Source: Mauremys mutica (taxonomy: Eukaryota; Chordata; Testudines; Geoemydidae). From it: DNA of 64,000 nt. The notes below the pieces were generated by a model. That model was given only the letters and a program-made list of their open reading frames with translations, made no database searches and was not told where the DNA came from. A program made the position numbers and the translations under genes. Location of the stretch: assembly GCF_020497125.1 (NCBI RefSeq), contig NC_059075.1, positions 44,490,003-44,554,002 on the forward strand. Reading direction: 5' to 3'. This document shows, one piece after another, positions 45,454 through 57,666 of this stretch (the stretch's first letter is position 1; every line of letters begins with the position of its first letter).

Positions 45454-46406
45454 TGCGACAAACTGGGGGCTCTGTCTGTGTCACTTCTGACTTGTGGATG
45501 ATTTAATGAAATTGTATTATGAAATTATTGTCATGGGAAGTCTACATGTATTTGGATCCCCCATGAGTAAGCAGGGCTCTGTCATGTCTCTGCAAGGCCA
45601 GAGACAATGATGAATGATCAGCATTTTCTATTCAAAGTAAAATACCCTGGGACAATGAGTTTGCTCTATCTTGGAAAAGACACTTGTTGCTCTTGTCTGA
45701 AGGGTGGAGATGGGCTGGAAGTAATGGAAAGTTACCAGGAAGAGAACTAAATAAGCAGGTGACTCCAGGAGGAGTCTATAAAGGGACTCAGAAGGGGGAA
45801 CTGGGAACAATTGCCATCTTGCACCAGAGTAAGGTGACAGAGGCTGCTCTAGGGGCAGGGTAGGCAATGAGGTGAAAGACCCTTCCTGTTGGAACATAGA
45901 TGAGCACCCAAGGGAAGGTTGAGCTAGTGAGGGACACCTGTGTTTAGGATGCTTTCTTGTTTTGTGTGATCTGTACCCTGTGGTGCTTTATATTATTAAA
46001 TATAAAGAGCATAAAGTGGATACACTGAAGTGTATGTGTGTGTCTTGACTGCTTCACAACTAGTGTGCCCCTGGGGGAATTAAACTGTAAACCAGAATCG
46101 TCACACCTGTTGGGCAGTTCTGAGACAGGGATGCGTTTAAGTATTGGAGAATCAGAGGGGTCAGTGCTCTGCCCAGAGGGGGTAGGCAGTTGGACAGTGG
46201 GTTCCAACACTCAGAAGGGGGGTGCCAGATAGGCCTGCACCCTGAGAGTGTGCCTAGGGACCCCAAGATTGGGGCAGTGCCTAGACTCTGTTCAGGCTCT
46301 ATAAGTTTAATACACGCCAGATGATCAAGAGCACCCAAGGCTTGGATTCTCCACACAGCAGTCCTAGTGGGTGGCCAGGAAGGGGCGCTCCCTAAGATCT
46401 GTGACA
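45454..46406 (+). mobile_element. Probable solo LTR
   Basis: 953 bp from TGCGACAAACTGGGGG to AGATCTGTGACA, TG...CA ends. The flanks aatct (45449-45453) and aacct (46407-46411) agree at 4 of 5 positions. A TATA box (TATAAAG, 45777-45783) lies 320 bases in, and an ATTAAA lies about 215 bases further on, giving plus orientation. No internal genes. Confidence 0.6.
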
Positions 46407-46565
46407 AACCTTACTAGCCACTGTAAGTCACAAATACTCTGCTAATATAGCTGGACAGTTAATCAACTGGCAGTTAAATCTGACTTCTAAAGAAAACTAT
46501 TCAAGTATGAAAGTGTGGAGCAGTTTTATACTTTATCCATACATTTTACACATGTAAGCCACCAT

Positions 46566-46604
46566 ACACACACACACACACACACACCACACCACACACA
46601 CACA
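46566..46604 (+). repeat. CA microsatellite
   Basis: (CA)n with two interruptions of cac, about 39 bases. Confidence 0.95.
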
Positions 46605-48693
46605 TTTTTGTCAAGCCATTGTCATTTTTACATTTGTTTGATGTAAACATGTAAAATTTCCTTTGTATTTAACAGCTCTATTGTACCTAACTAAGCTTTA
46701 GATGAAGTTAAAAAGAAAAAGGGCAAATATGTTGTGCTGTTAGCAAAATGTCATGGTCTTCCCCTTTTCCCTTAGTTGTAAAGCAATTTTTATTTGTTCA
46801 TTTTCTTAGGCCTTTAATAAACTTTTGCTTTAGTGTGTGCCAGGTGGACTGTCTGCAATAATAATTTCCAGCTACACTTCAGTCTGAAACATCATATGAA
46901 TGATTTACCGGTTGCTTTACTAACAGCTAATTTGCTGGACTGTAATTTTTGTTCCACAGCAATTAACTTTTCTTTAAACAGATGGCTGATAATATATCAT
47001 GACACCTTGAAGCTTTCTATTGTGATTGTTCTGCCTAAATGAAAGTGAGCTTCATCTCAGTAATATTTGCCAGGTGGTGTATTGCTTCAGTTGTATTTTC
47101 CCAGGTATTATAAACTTCTCTTCTTTGCATACTTTGACTTTTTCTGCAAAATTAATATATAATAGTGGTTTATGAGTGGGGAGATTGAGCTTGTGAAATG
47201 AGACACTTCTGCATTAACATAATGAATGATATATTAAAGCTCTTAACATATTAATTGATGTTTATGTGAGGAAAAAAAATCAAGATGATTACTTAATTTT
47301 TGTTCTCGTGCTTGTAAATATGCTCTGCCAAATTAAATACTTCATTCACTGTGCGTTTCTAAACACCCTTGATGGAGTGCCCCCAGGGTTCTGAATAAAG
47401 TTTATATTAAAATATAAATAATTAAATAGTTAAATTAAACCAATGGGTTTTAAGTCTATTCCTAAAATCTGGATAGCTGTTCTAATACCTTCACATTCAA
47501 AAGAGCCTATAAAGTTACAGATAAGATACCACTAGTAAGTTATATCTACAGTACCTGAAAGTGCAATATACATTTCACTGTATAGGTAACACATAACATA
47601 ATCCTTATACTAAAATATGAGAAGTGCATTTTTACAAGACCTAGGAGCCTTCATCATGGACCATTGTGGCAGGTACCATGTAAACACAGAACAAAAAGAC
47701 AGTCCCTACCCCAAAGAGTTTATAATCTAACTAGTTAGAGGAAGAGCACTGTATGATAAATAAACCCTAAGCATTAAAAGGGATGGAAGAGATCAGTTAT
47801 GGTCATTTATGCAAGTGCTCTATTCTTCTCTGCAGGCTTCATAAAGTCAGCAATAGAGAACCTCTAGTGTCCCTAATCTTAGCAGGTGTTCAGCAGGGCA
47901 GGCCTGAGCACAAACTATCCTCTATGCAAATGTTAACTGACTGATGCCCCTGCTCTCCCCAGCGTCATGGTGGCAGGGATAATTGTGTGGAGAACTTGCA
48001 CTGGCCCTGAGCACCAGGAATGAATTTCACCCAAACTGCTCAGATGCTGAGTCCTTCCCCTGCAGAGCTTACAAAGTGTGTGGCACCAAGGCTCCCCTAC
48101 TTTGGAGATATGCAATGGTGACTCTTTCCGCTGTCAACCTCATAAGTGTGAGCAGGACATACACTCTTCCTAAAGTGTGCAAGGGGAACTGCCTCTGGAA
48201 CTGCCAAGCTGTGCAAGAGAGGAGGCCCCTTCCTGGACATGTGGCTGAAAAGATGTCTGCCCTGCCAGGCTCCTTAGTTACTTTTCCTTGTCAAATCAGC
48301 TTATGTTTTTATGTCCTGATCATGCAAACACTTACATGTGTACTTAACATTAATCACAGCAATCGTGCCATTGGTAGAGTTTTGACATGAAATTGGGTAC
48401 CTGAGGTGGAGCAGTAGATGAAAATATTTTGTAGAACTTTGAGGTTGTTGTTAAGGACTTGTGTATAATCGATATCCTTTTGTCTAGTTACCCTGCATGC
48501 AAAGCTGATTTTTTTTCTTCGTGAATGGCCTAAAGGTCGTACAACTTGACTCACAAAAGATTCAAATGTTTTAAAAACTATATGGGTGGGCTTCTTCTCT
48601 CCCCATCTTCTTACTATAGTGCTAAAAGGTCCAAAATATCTCTTTCTAAAAGATTCACAGTATCAGAACTAGTTTACAAAGACTCACACCATA
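46605..48693. other. AT-rich non-coding DNA
   Basis: An old amniote repeat fragment lies at about 47641-47750 (aggagccttcatcatgga, acacagaacaaaaagacag, ccccaaagagtttataatc). No gene recognised. Confidence 0.5.
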
Positions 48694-48698
48694 TATTT
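48694..48698 (+). repeat. TATTT flanking copy, left
   Basis: TATTT, matched at 50595-50599. Possible target duplication of the deleted gypsy copy; chance matching is plausible in AT-rich DNA. Confidence 0.5.
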
Positions 48699-48755
48699 CC
48701 ATTCCCGGCTAAACCCTGGGGATTACTTTGCCCCATAACCGTGGGTTCGCCCTAG

Positions 48756-49802
48756 CTAAAGATCCAGCCGATGAGGAGGCCTTCTGTCTCTAGGTGGATT
48801 ACGGCGAACTACTGGTGTTATTGCACCCGAAAGCACTAGGGGCTCAGGGTCCGCAGCACGAACAGGTGAGGAGGTGGTATCAGCTCGTGCTGGGCAAAGG
48901 GGTATCTCAGCCGCCGGCAGTAATGGAGGAGAACAGTCAGAAACAGGTGACTCGTGATTCGATCCCTCACCAGAAGAGGTGAAGTCAGACCCCTCAACTG
49001 CAGATGGGTCCTGAGGACTGGCATGACCTGGCAACAGCTGATCTACATGTCGCCGCCAGGTAAGATTCTCTGCAGTCCGGACTGTGTAGGAAACAGGTCC
49101 TGTTTGAGTGATGACTGTGGCCGGAACCCATTTAGCTCTGGAAGTATAATTCCGAGCCAAAACTGGCTGTCCCGGGCTAAAGGTTCGGTCTTTTGCTCTG
49201 GGTGCCCGTCTGATGACTTGATATTGCTGCTGATGTTGCACAATTTGTCGGGGTTCAGAAGGTTTCAGCAGATCAAAGCAAGTGCGCAGCTGTCGTCCCA
49301 TCATTAGAAAGGCCGGAGATGCGTGGGTCGTAGCATGAGGTGTGTTTCTGTAGGAAAGTAAAAAGGTATCCAGACGCTTTTGAATGGAGTGTTGTCCCCT
49401 TGCTGATTTCAAAGCGTTTTTCATTGTCTGCACAAATCTTTCAGCTAATCCGTTGGTGGACGGATGATATAGTGCTGACGTGATGTGGTGTATCCCATTT
49501 GCTTTCATAAAATTTTGAAACTCCTGAGAAACGAACTGCGGTCCGTTGTCGCTCACAAGTTGTTCTGGCAGACCAAAACGACTAAAGAGTCCTCGTAGTT
49601 TTTGGATAGTACTCTCTGCAGAAGTGGACTGCATTATAGAGACTTCTGGCCATTTAGAATGGGCATCTATTGCCACCAAGAACATGCTTCCTTCAAGGGG
49701 GCCAGCAAAGTCAACGTGAATACGTTGCCACGGGTTTTCAGGCCAGTCCCATGGGTGTAGGGGTGCCCACTGGGGTGCATTCCTCACACCCTGACATGAC
49801 AT
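48756..49802 (-). pseudogene. Gypsy integrase, core motifs kept
   Basis: An open minus-strand frame of 348 codons. The integrase core triad is visible: D31 (HVDFAGPL), D85 (SDNGPQF) and E121 (NGLAERF), with exactly 35 residues between the second and third. A GPY-like C-terminal region (FSPGQPVLAR) and a proline-rich tail follow. The N-terminal zinc-binding (HHCC) domain is mostly lost: upstream sequence jumps from the RNase H linker to the last cysteine (CMSCQG). It is a fragment of pol without its own start, so I treat it as a pseudogene although the frame is open. Confidence 0.85.
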
Positions 49803-49820
49803 ACAAGCTTTTGCCTTCTC

Positions 49821-50132
49821 TTACAACAAACAAGATAACTCCGTCCGCCTGGACATGTAGGGAACAAGGTCGGATGAGACCGGAGAGGTTTGTCGAGATG
49901 TTCCATGCATCACCAGGTCCATAACGTGGGACAATACTGGGTCAACGCGAGTTGCCTTCTTTATCTGAGTAGCAGTGATGGGTGTATTCTCTACCTGTTC
50001 AAAGTAGAAGATTTCCTTGTGGGCACTATCTTGGTGTTTGACCGGCAAAGGCAACCTTGAGAGGCCATCTGCATTGCCGTGTAGAGTGGATTTCCGATAT
50101 TTGATTTCATATGTGTGTGCTGAAAGTAACAA
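49821..50132 (-). pseudogene. Gypsy RNase H end and linker
   Basis: The minus strand reads HTYEIKYRKSTLHGNADGL, the usual end of gypsy RNase H with the NADGLSR motif, then a linker that ends in a stop just before the integrase frame. Confidence 0.75.
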
Positions 50133-50553
50133 TGCATCGATAAAGCCCCTTATGAGTCACAATAGTCAACAGCTCTTGGGACTTTTCATCGACGTGCATC
50201 TGTAAATATGCTTGACTCAGATCAATCTTACTGAACTTTTGTCCCCCAGCCAGGCCTGCGAAGAGGTCATCGATACAGGGAAGCGGGTATTGCTCTGCAC
50301 ACAACACTGGGTTGACAGTGACTTTAAAATCACCGCAAATCCGGAGAGAGCCATCTTTCTTCACGATTGGAACGATAGGAGTGGCCCATGAGCTATGGGT
50401 AACTGGTATTAGGACTCCATTGGTGACCAGGCGCTCCAGGTCTGCTTCAACTTTTGGCCTGATGGCATATGGCACAGTTCGGGCTTTCAGATATTTTGGT
50501 GGACTGCCAGGTTTAATGTTCAATGTCACAGTGATTCCCTTCATACTTCCCAA
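50133..50553 (-). pseudogene. Gypsy reverse transcriptase, N-terminal half
   Basis: The minus strand carries WATPIVPIVKKDGSLRICGD and FSKIDLSQAYLQM, RT motifs 1-3 with the first catalytic aspartate. The frame then runs into the RNase H tail; the YxDD motif and the rest of RT and RNase H are deleted. Not functional. Confidence 0.85.
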
Positions 50554-50594
50554 ATCATCTCAGCAACAAAACCATGACAACCAAATACACAACA

Positions 50595-50599
50595 TATTT
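50595..50599 (+). repeat. TATTT flanking copy, right
   Basis: Matches 48694-48698, directly outside the LTR start of the deleted gypsy copy. Confidence 0.5.
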
Positions 50600-51234
50600 A
50601 GCTAGAAGTATTGCATTGAAGTTTTCTTTAAAGATCTGACAAGTCACATGGCACTGATATAAAATATGCCTGGAGCGCCTGACAGGAAAAGGCAGAGCAA
50701 GTACAGGGGAGATTGTTCTTAGATATGCATAACTGGCATGGGAAATATTCACAACTAACAAATAACATTTTTCATTTGATGTCACAAAATCAATTCAGTA
50801 TTGGTGAAGATCTGTGAAAGTGTGGGGGGATACTTTTGCTCAAAAATCAAAAATTTTAAATGAATATCAAAAACATCACACCTGCTCATGAAAAATTCTG
50901 GGGCTGCAAAATTGGCTCTGAAAAATTTTCAATATTTTCTCCTGAAATTTCACAAAAAGACATTGACTGCTTTCATCTTGCCCAGCACATGTCATCTGTG
51001 TAAGAGGAGCTCAAAGCAGAGAGATGTCTGTAAGTCTGAAAATGATTCAGTGTAAGCACCATAATCCTTTTTGTAGCAAATCATGCATGCAGTCTTCCTA
51101 CTCAGTAGTTTGCTGCGTCAGGCCCATTTATTCTAAAACTGGAAATGTCAGTGGGCTGCACACTAAGAAAAAATCTAACTCCAGCTGTTGTTCATGTGTA
51201 TCATTGTTATGATGGTTTAATTCTATTCTGTTAT
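50600..51234. other. Non-coding AT-rich DNA
   Basis: 50820-50990 is an AT-rich repeat-like stretch (caaaaatcaaaaattttaaa, gaaaaattttcaatattttc). No gene. Confidence 0.45.
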
Positions 51235-51239
51235 CCCAC

Positions 51240-51918
51240 TGTGGCAGGGCGAGGACTCACTGGCATGGTGCCTCCTGCTGGCCATCTTGGGAATTAGCTC
51301 TTTCCAGCCCGGAGCGCCCTCTGTGGGCCAGTGTCTCGCCTGCCACTGGCCCCATGTCCCTCCCAGACCCCGGTGCCCTTTGCCCAGGGGTTGTGCCCAC
51401 CACAGTACCCCCTTGCTCTGGGTCCCCCCTCCCAAGGGAACCCCCAACCGTCTAAACCCACCTTGCCTCAGTGGCTACTGCCAGTCATCATCTAGCCCCC
51501 ACTCCCTGGGGCTGACTGCAGTCTGTAAACCACTCATCGGCAAGGGGGTTAGGACCGGCTGCCTTTGCCTATCTCTGGGCTGCCCCTGTGCAGTACCTAT
51601 TTGGGGGCCCTCTTTAAGGCCTGCAGCCTGGGGTTTTTCTAGGCTATAGCTCCCCAGCTCCCTCTGCCCATCCCCAGCACTGCTCCACCTCAGGTACCCT
51701 TCTCAGCTCCCAGGCAGCCCGGTCCTTCTCTCTCAAGAAGCGAGAGAGTGTGTATTAGCTTCTGGTCCACAGCTCTCTTATAAGGGCCAGCTGGGCCCTG
51801 ATTAAGCTGGCCACAGCTGTGTCTGCTTTCACCACCAGGCTACCTTTTTCCCACTGCAGCCCTCTCCAGGGCTGCTTTAACCCCTTCAGGGCTGGAGCGG
51901 GGTGACCACCCTGCTACA
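51240..51918 (-). mobile_element. Solo LTR with 5-bp target duplication
   Basis: 679 bp, TG...CA, flanked by CCCAC exactly (51235-51239 and 51919-51923). On the minus strand it begins TGTAGCAGGGTGGTCACC and has TATAAG at 51783-51778, about 135 bases in. Same family as 29660-30380 and related at the 5' end to 4547-5426. No internal genes remain. Confidence 0.9.
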
Positions 51919-51923
51919 CCCAC

Positions 51924-54900
51924 AAATAATGAGTTACGTTGACATTTAAGGTCACAGGCAGTTATGAATTCTCTAAGTGACTACTATCTTTCAAGAACAT
52001 TAGCATTAAAAAGAAAAAGTTAGATATCCAGGAACTGGAGAGTTGATGTCCTCATCCTGCTGCTAATATCATATTGTTCTTCTGGGTCTCCAGTCCAGGA
52101 ATACCCCTCAAGTCTCAAAAAAGCAGGTGAGGGGTCAGTTCCTCAACAAAGTCAATGCAATAGTGGCAGTGGTAGACAGGTAGAGGACAAAAAAATGGAG
52201 GGACCTGAATCTCAGAGCTAAGCCAAAGAGGGCACAATGTTGGCATTTGTGCAGGGAGCAGTAAGTCAAATGAAAGGTGTTTCAGTACTCCCTATCCTGG
52301 ATAAATAATGGGAATTGGAGACCAAGACATCCTGGCAATGGCCAGAGAGCAAGTGAGGATCCTCCCCACCCTTCAGTCATTTCCAATACTTTGTATGACA
52401 GGTCCACTCCTCAGAAATCTCACCTTAGAAGCCTGCTTGCCCATGCCTCACACCTCCAGTGTGCACAGTGCGCTTTGTGAAAGGCTGCACTACTCCTCAC
52501 AAAGCAACCTAACCACCACACATTGCCAACTTATACAACCCTTCTCCTGTAGGTTGTTGTAGCACTAATACCCAAGTTATGTCACAATCACTGCTTATGG
52601 CTGAATTGCTTGGGAGGGGGATGAAAGTCCATCTCCTCACACTTGCTTGCTGTGGAGAGGCACCTACTCATGGCTCCTTTTCTGCTTCTAGAACTCAGGT
52701 GTCTAAGGTGGAGAAGAATACTGCCCTGCTAGTACTGGAACCTGTAAGTGCTCTAGTTATCACTAGATCTTGTGAATAATGGATTTTTTGGTTCACTGGC
52801 AATTACACACATAGAAAAAATTCCGGAAAAAAAATATTCATTTGGGTCAAACCAAAAGTTACATTTTTCAAAAATTTTCCATGAATTGAAAAGTAAAACA
52901 AATAAATGAATAGATTTGGGTCAAACAAAATGTTTTGTTTCAGTACTGAGTGGTTTTTTTAGTGTTTTTGAATTTTTAGCAAATAAAATTGAAGGAAATT
53001 TTGAAATGAAAAATAATTTTGAACTAAAACAATTGAAAGCGTTCATTTAAAAAATGACCAAACAAAATGTTTTCACTTTTTCTGATTATTTTTCCCTCCA
53101 ACACAAACAATTTGATGAAACAGACATAAATTTGCAAAATGTTTTGGTGTTGTTGAATCTGCATTTTTTTTTGCCAAAAATAGTTGTGTGTGAAATATTT
53201 CATCCAACTCTAGCTATTATCAACAACCCACCGTCCCAAACAGCATCTTCACCAAACCACTGAATAAAGGGGTTCCCAGCTGAGCAAAGCATTTAAGCAT
53301 ATGCTTAAGTCCCATTGAAGTTCCAAAGTTAAGCACATGCTTAAGTGCTTTGCTGAATGAAGGTCTTGATAAATGCCCCCAGACTCACCCAACCTGTTTC
53401 CCAAGCAGGATATCCAACAGTTCCCTAATGGGGATGAGGATTTAGTGAAAGCCAAATTTCCTTTTCAGGCACTCTCAGGACCCAATGCTGCTGCACATGC
53501 TGCAACTGGCATCAAACAAAAAAGCATAAAAATAGATTTTTGGTTTGTCTCCCGCAGTACTGTGTGTTTGAGCACGCATGCATGCACTGCAAAGTGGCAA
53601 AAGAAAATCAGAGTATTTTTTAAATCTGATGAACACAGTTGTCTTTAGTGACTCTCAATTTAGGAACCCCTTGTCAAATTCAACTTTTGTAGAAAATATT
53701 TCTTGTGCCTTTTCTATCTCCTTTTTTATGAAGCAACTACCACTAGTCCATCATAAATTCTTTTCATATGTGTAGAATTATATTTTTGACTGCAGGTACA
53801 ATAGGTCTTGATAGTGCTCCCAAAAACATTTTGGGTTTTTTAGTCTTAATTATGTTATTTATAAACTGGTCTCAAGTAGACTGTGAGACTCTACAGAACT
53901 ATTTGAAAATAAACTAGCTCCTGTTGTTCGAAGATGACTTCAATGTTGATACTAAACCAGAAACCCAAGAACTGCCAAACACAGTTTATATATAGCAGAT
54001 ATGTTTTGAGTATGTGATAACCAGATTACTACTAAATGTAGAACTTGCAAAAGATAATAACTTCATTCTATTCATCATGCATTTTTTTCTAAAGTGATCA
54101 TATAACTAATTATTGATCTAAATTAAGGGGACCGTGTCAACTCGAATTTACTGATCCCCTGCCAGTTTTACACTTATCTTGTCTTCCTAAAAAAAAAAAT
54201 CCTTTCTTGTTGCTGAAGGAAATACCCACAAAACATCACAGGAAACTAACCATCTGATTATATTGACTGTATACAGGGTGTTGTCAAAGTAAACAATCTG
54301 GAAAAAAACGAACCAGGGTATATAGTTTTTCTTTGAAGATCTCCAGTTAAAGTAATGATCAGGCTAAGCTCTGCTTAGCCTATGAGACCCCAAGCCAAAG
54401 TGGTATGGCAACATAGATCGAACATATAGGAAATGTGCTACTCTTTCTACTGGGTTTTCCATGTGGTCCCCACAGGATGAAAACAAGAGTCCTGATACTT
54501 GCTACAGGCAAAATATGTGTACTTTATTTTAGATGTTGCTAGCCTCTTAGAGTGACTTCACAATTTTATATTGGATTTTGTAATATCCCTCTCTGTGGGA
54601 AACACTACATTGTAATGTAGACTTTCCTGACCCCCTGTAGAATTTCATAAATCCTTCACTGCAGGGAATTACACATTTCAACTGTCACCTTCATAAATAT
54701 CTCACTGCCTTACATTTTAAGACAGCCACATTATATCAAGACATCATAAAGCATTTCTTTCAATGAACCACATTTTCTCATTCTTGCAGTTGAAAATCTT
54801 CTTTTCAAAATTGTCACATTTCATGGAAAGCCAGTAACAGAAATAACATTAGGAAGGGTTATGAGACTCACCATGTTATCTTGCTCCCCTGAAGAGAGGA

Positions 54901-56584
54901 AATCCCAGCTTGATGACATGAAACAGGAAGCATTCTTGCAGTAGCAGCACTTTCACAGATCTGTATATGGTGCATTTTAATATATTGATTTACAGTGACA
55001 AGTTTTCAGGTATATGCATCTATTGCAAATTGCACCCATAAAATGTGCATACATGGATTTGAACAGATAGGGGCCCCCAGGCGGGAGTGAAGGCAGTTTG
55101 CCCTGGACCCATTTGAGGGACTCCCAAACTGAGTGGTGCTGCAACCTGGTCACAACACCCAGAGGGGGGAGATTGGCCCAGCCCCACAGGACAGGAGCCA
55201 ATCTGCTGCTGTAGGGTGAATGCAGGCTTGCTGTCCAGCTCACCCCACCCTCTAGCCTCTCCTCAGTGGTAACCTTTTGGAAGGGTGGGTGGCCTCAGTT
55301 TCTGAATTTGCCCTGGTCTCCAAAAAAACCTCTGTGTGGCCTTGCAAACAAGTAATTGCTTGTGCAAAAGAGAAAATAGGTATATAAACACCTATATGCT
55401 GTGCCCAAGCAAATACATTTGGAGGTAAAATTCAAGTGCCTATTATTGAAAATTTGCTACATAAAGGAGTCAATTTTGCAAGGTGCTGAGCACTCTGTCC
55501 CCAGTCCAGCAAAGCAGTTACGGTAAGTGTATGCTTAATTTTAAGTATGTGAGTAACCCCACTGGAGCTCAAATTGACTTCAACTGGAGCTGCAGATGCT
55601 CATCACACCTGAAAACCAGGCTCTATCTGTCATAAATAGGCCATCCAAAAACAGAGATAACAAAAATCAACAGATTTTTTTGAAAATTTAGGCTTTAGCC
55701 GCTCTGTGTGTCAGTTAACCTATTTCTATAATAGGGATAATAATGTTTGCTCAGTGTTATAAGGCAATTTGAGATCTACAGAAGCTAAACTAGTATATGA
55801 ATGTAAAGTATTATCAATGGAGGTTCTTCCTTACACACAAAGTGTCAGATTTTTAAAGAGTGTAGGCTGAGATTCATGAACAAAAATGTGCATAAGTCCA
55901 TCAGCTGAGAGTGCAAATGATTTGTTACAGATGCAAATGGATATTTTCTAGCAACTATGTTTAAACCATGTTTTTCCATAGGGTAAACACAAAAAACAAT
56001 AACTGCAATATTTTCTTTTTACCCGCTACCTAAATAGGAGTTTGCAACTGAACTCTCATTCAGTCCTGAAGATGTTGAAGGTACCAAAGAGACAATCCAA
56101 ACTACAACCTTCCTGTACATTATTCGATTTTTATTTCCTTCCCTCTTGGCCTGGGATATAATCTAACCCCATAAATGTCACTGTAATTGCAGAATGCTTG
56201 ATCTTAAAATGAAATGAAATGCATCAAGTTGCCATCACCAAAGACTGAAGTCCTTTGTAAAATAGATATAGCAGAGGAAGCTGAAGTGCAGGATCCATTA
56301 AACTGGGTGGCATTTGTGCCTTAACTCTGTTTGGCAGAAACCCCTTTTAAGAGTGCAAACTCAGTATAGTGCCAATACTGGTCACTCCTAGGCTTTTCTA
56401 CAGATACTTGTAAGGGAGGGCTGATTGAGACAACAGTATTTTTTATAGAGACAATTGCTCACTAGGAAGTGGGTGGAGACTGCCAACTCAGTTCATTATA
56501 CTACCAAACCTAGCTATCAATTGGTCCAGATTTTGGATTCCCTACATAACTGTGCTAGATTCAAAGCAACCTAGATGTGTGTAT
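51924..56584. other. Non-coding DNA
   Basis: 52795-53215 is AT-rich with many aaaatgtttt and gaaatttt words, like other stretches noted. 53283-53354 is a palindromic relic and 55480-55620 another decayed one. 55070-55345 is a GC-richer block without recognisable ends. No gene. Confidence 0.5.
53283..53354. repeat. Palindromic MITE-like relic
   Basis: gcaaagcatttaagcat and atgcttaagtgctttgc are inverted complements with tcccattgaagttcc between them. Confidence 0.5.
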
Positions 56585-57076
56585 TGTGGCAAGGCACCTT
56601 CTCGGTCTCCCCAGCTTCCGCTGCTTTTAGCCCTGGCAAGACAGGCTTGGTAAAATAATCCCTTTTGGTGGCACAGGGGAAGGCCGCTCCTTCCCTCCAC
56701 CAGTCTTTTTAGCTTGTTTTTCTCCCTTATGGGAGGGAATACAACCTCCCCTCCTGGTGAGGCTCACTGTCTTGCTGCTCCTAGCCTGCTAGCAGCAGCA
56801 GGACTCCTTCTCTCTCTCTCTCCACCTTTCTTACCTCAGGGGAGGGTTTAAAAAGGTTTCAGGCAGCCCTTAGTTGGAATCAGCTGATCCTAATTAACCT
56901 CAGGTAGCTCCCTCTCAGCTGATTCTAATTGATACTCTGGTAACCCCTTCTCAGCTGAACCTGATTGACCTGTAGTTACCCCCCCCCCCAACGGATAGGG
57001 AGGAGGGCCTTTTAACCCTCTGAGACTGATTTCTAACCCTCTCCCTCTTGTAGCTATCTATCCTGAGTTTATCACA
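56585..57076 (-). mobile_element. Probable LTR, minus strand
   Basis: 492 bp from TGTGGCAAGGCACC to GTTTATCACA. On the minus strand it begins TGTGATAAACTCAGG and has a TTTTTAAACC TATA-like element near 56850. The flanks gtat and gtag agree at 3 of 4, so a target duplication is doubtful. A C run of about 11 is at 56980-56990. Confidence 0.6.
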
Positions 57077-57273
57077 GTAGGTATGTTTTTCCTAAATGAC
57101 AGTTCTACAATCTATCCAGTCATTCCTTCACCATATAATGTGCCCTTCTTCTAGGAATGTTCCCAATCATTAAAATGCCTCACTATGGATGACTTTTTAA
57201 CAAGCCTTCTTATTTCACTCCTGTGTTCTGAAATCCTACCCAGCAGGTTTTTCAACATTTCACCTTCATTCTC

Positions 57274-57276
57274 TAA
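57274..57276 (+). repeat. Harbinger target duplication, left (TAA)
   Basis: TAA, matching 62061-62063; Harbinger/PIF elements make 3-bp TWA duplications. Confidence 0.8.
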
Positions 57277-57666
57277 GGCCTGGTCTACACTAGGACTTTA
57301 ATTCGAATTTAGCAGCGTTAATTCGAAATAACTGTGCACCCGTCCACACCAGGAAGCCATTTAATTCGACATAGAGGGCTCTTTAGTTCGAATTCTGTAC
57401 TCCCCTCTGAAGAGGGGAGTAGTGCTAAATTCAACATGGCTATGTCAAATTAGGCTAGGTGTGGACGGAAATCGACCTTAGTAGCTCCGGGAGCTATCCC
57501 ACACTGCACCACTCTGTTGACGCTCTGGACAGCAGTCCGAGCTTGGATGCTCTGACCAGCCACACAGGAAATGCCCCAGGAAAATTTGAATTCCTTTTCC
57601 TGTCTGGCCAGTTTGAATCTCATTTGCTGGTTGGACATCGGGGCGAGCTCAGCAGCACTGGCAACA

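Larger units (their letters stand above)
48699..50594 (-). mobile_element. Deleted Ty3/gypsy copy, same family as 12.7 kb
   Basis: Read on the minus strand it begins with only about 33 bases of the family LTR (TGTTGTGTATTTGGTTGTCA...), then jumps into reverse transcriptase. It continues through an RNase H end to integrase, and ends 50-60 bases past the integrase stop at ggaatgg, a point inside the internal region of the 12.7-kb element. There is no 3' LTR. At least three internal deletions have joined its parts. TATTT flanks both ends. Confidence 0.88.
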
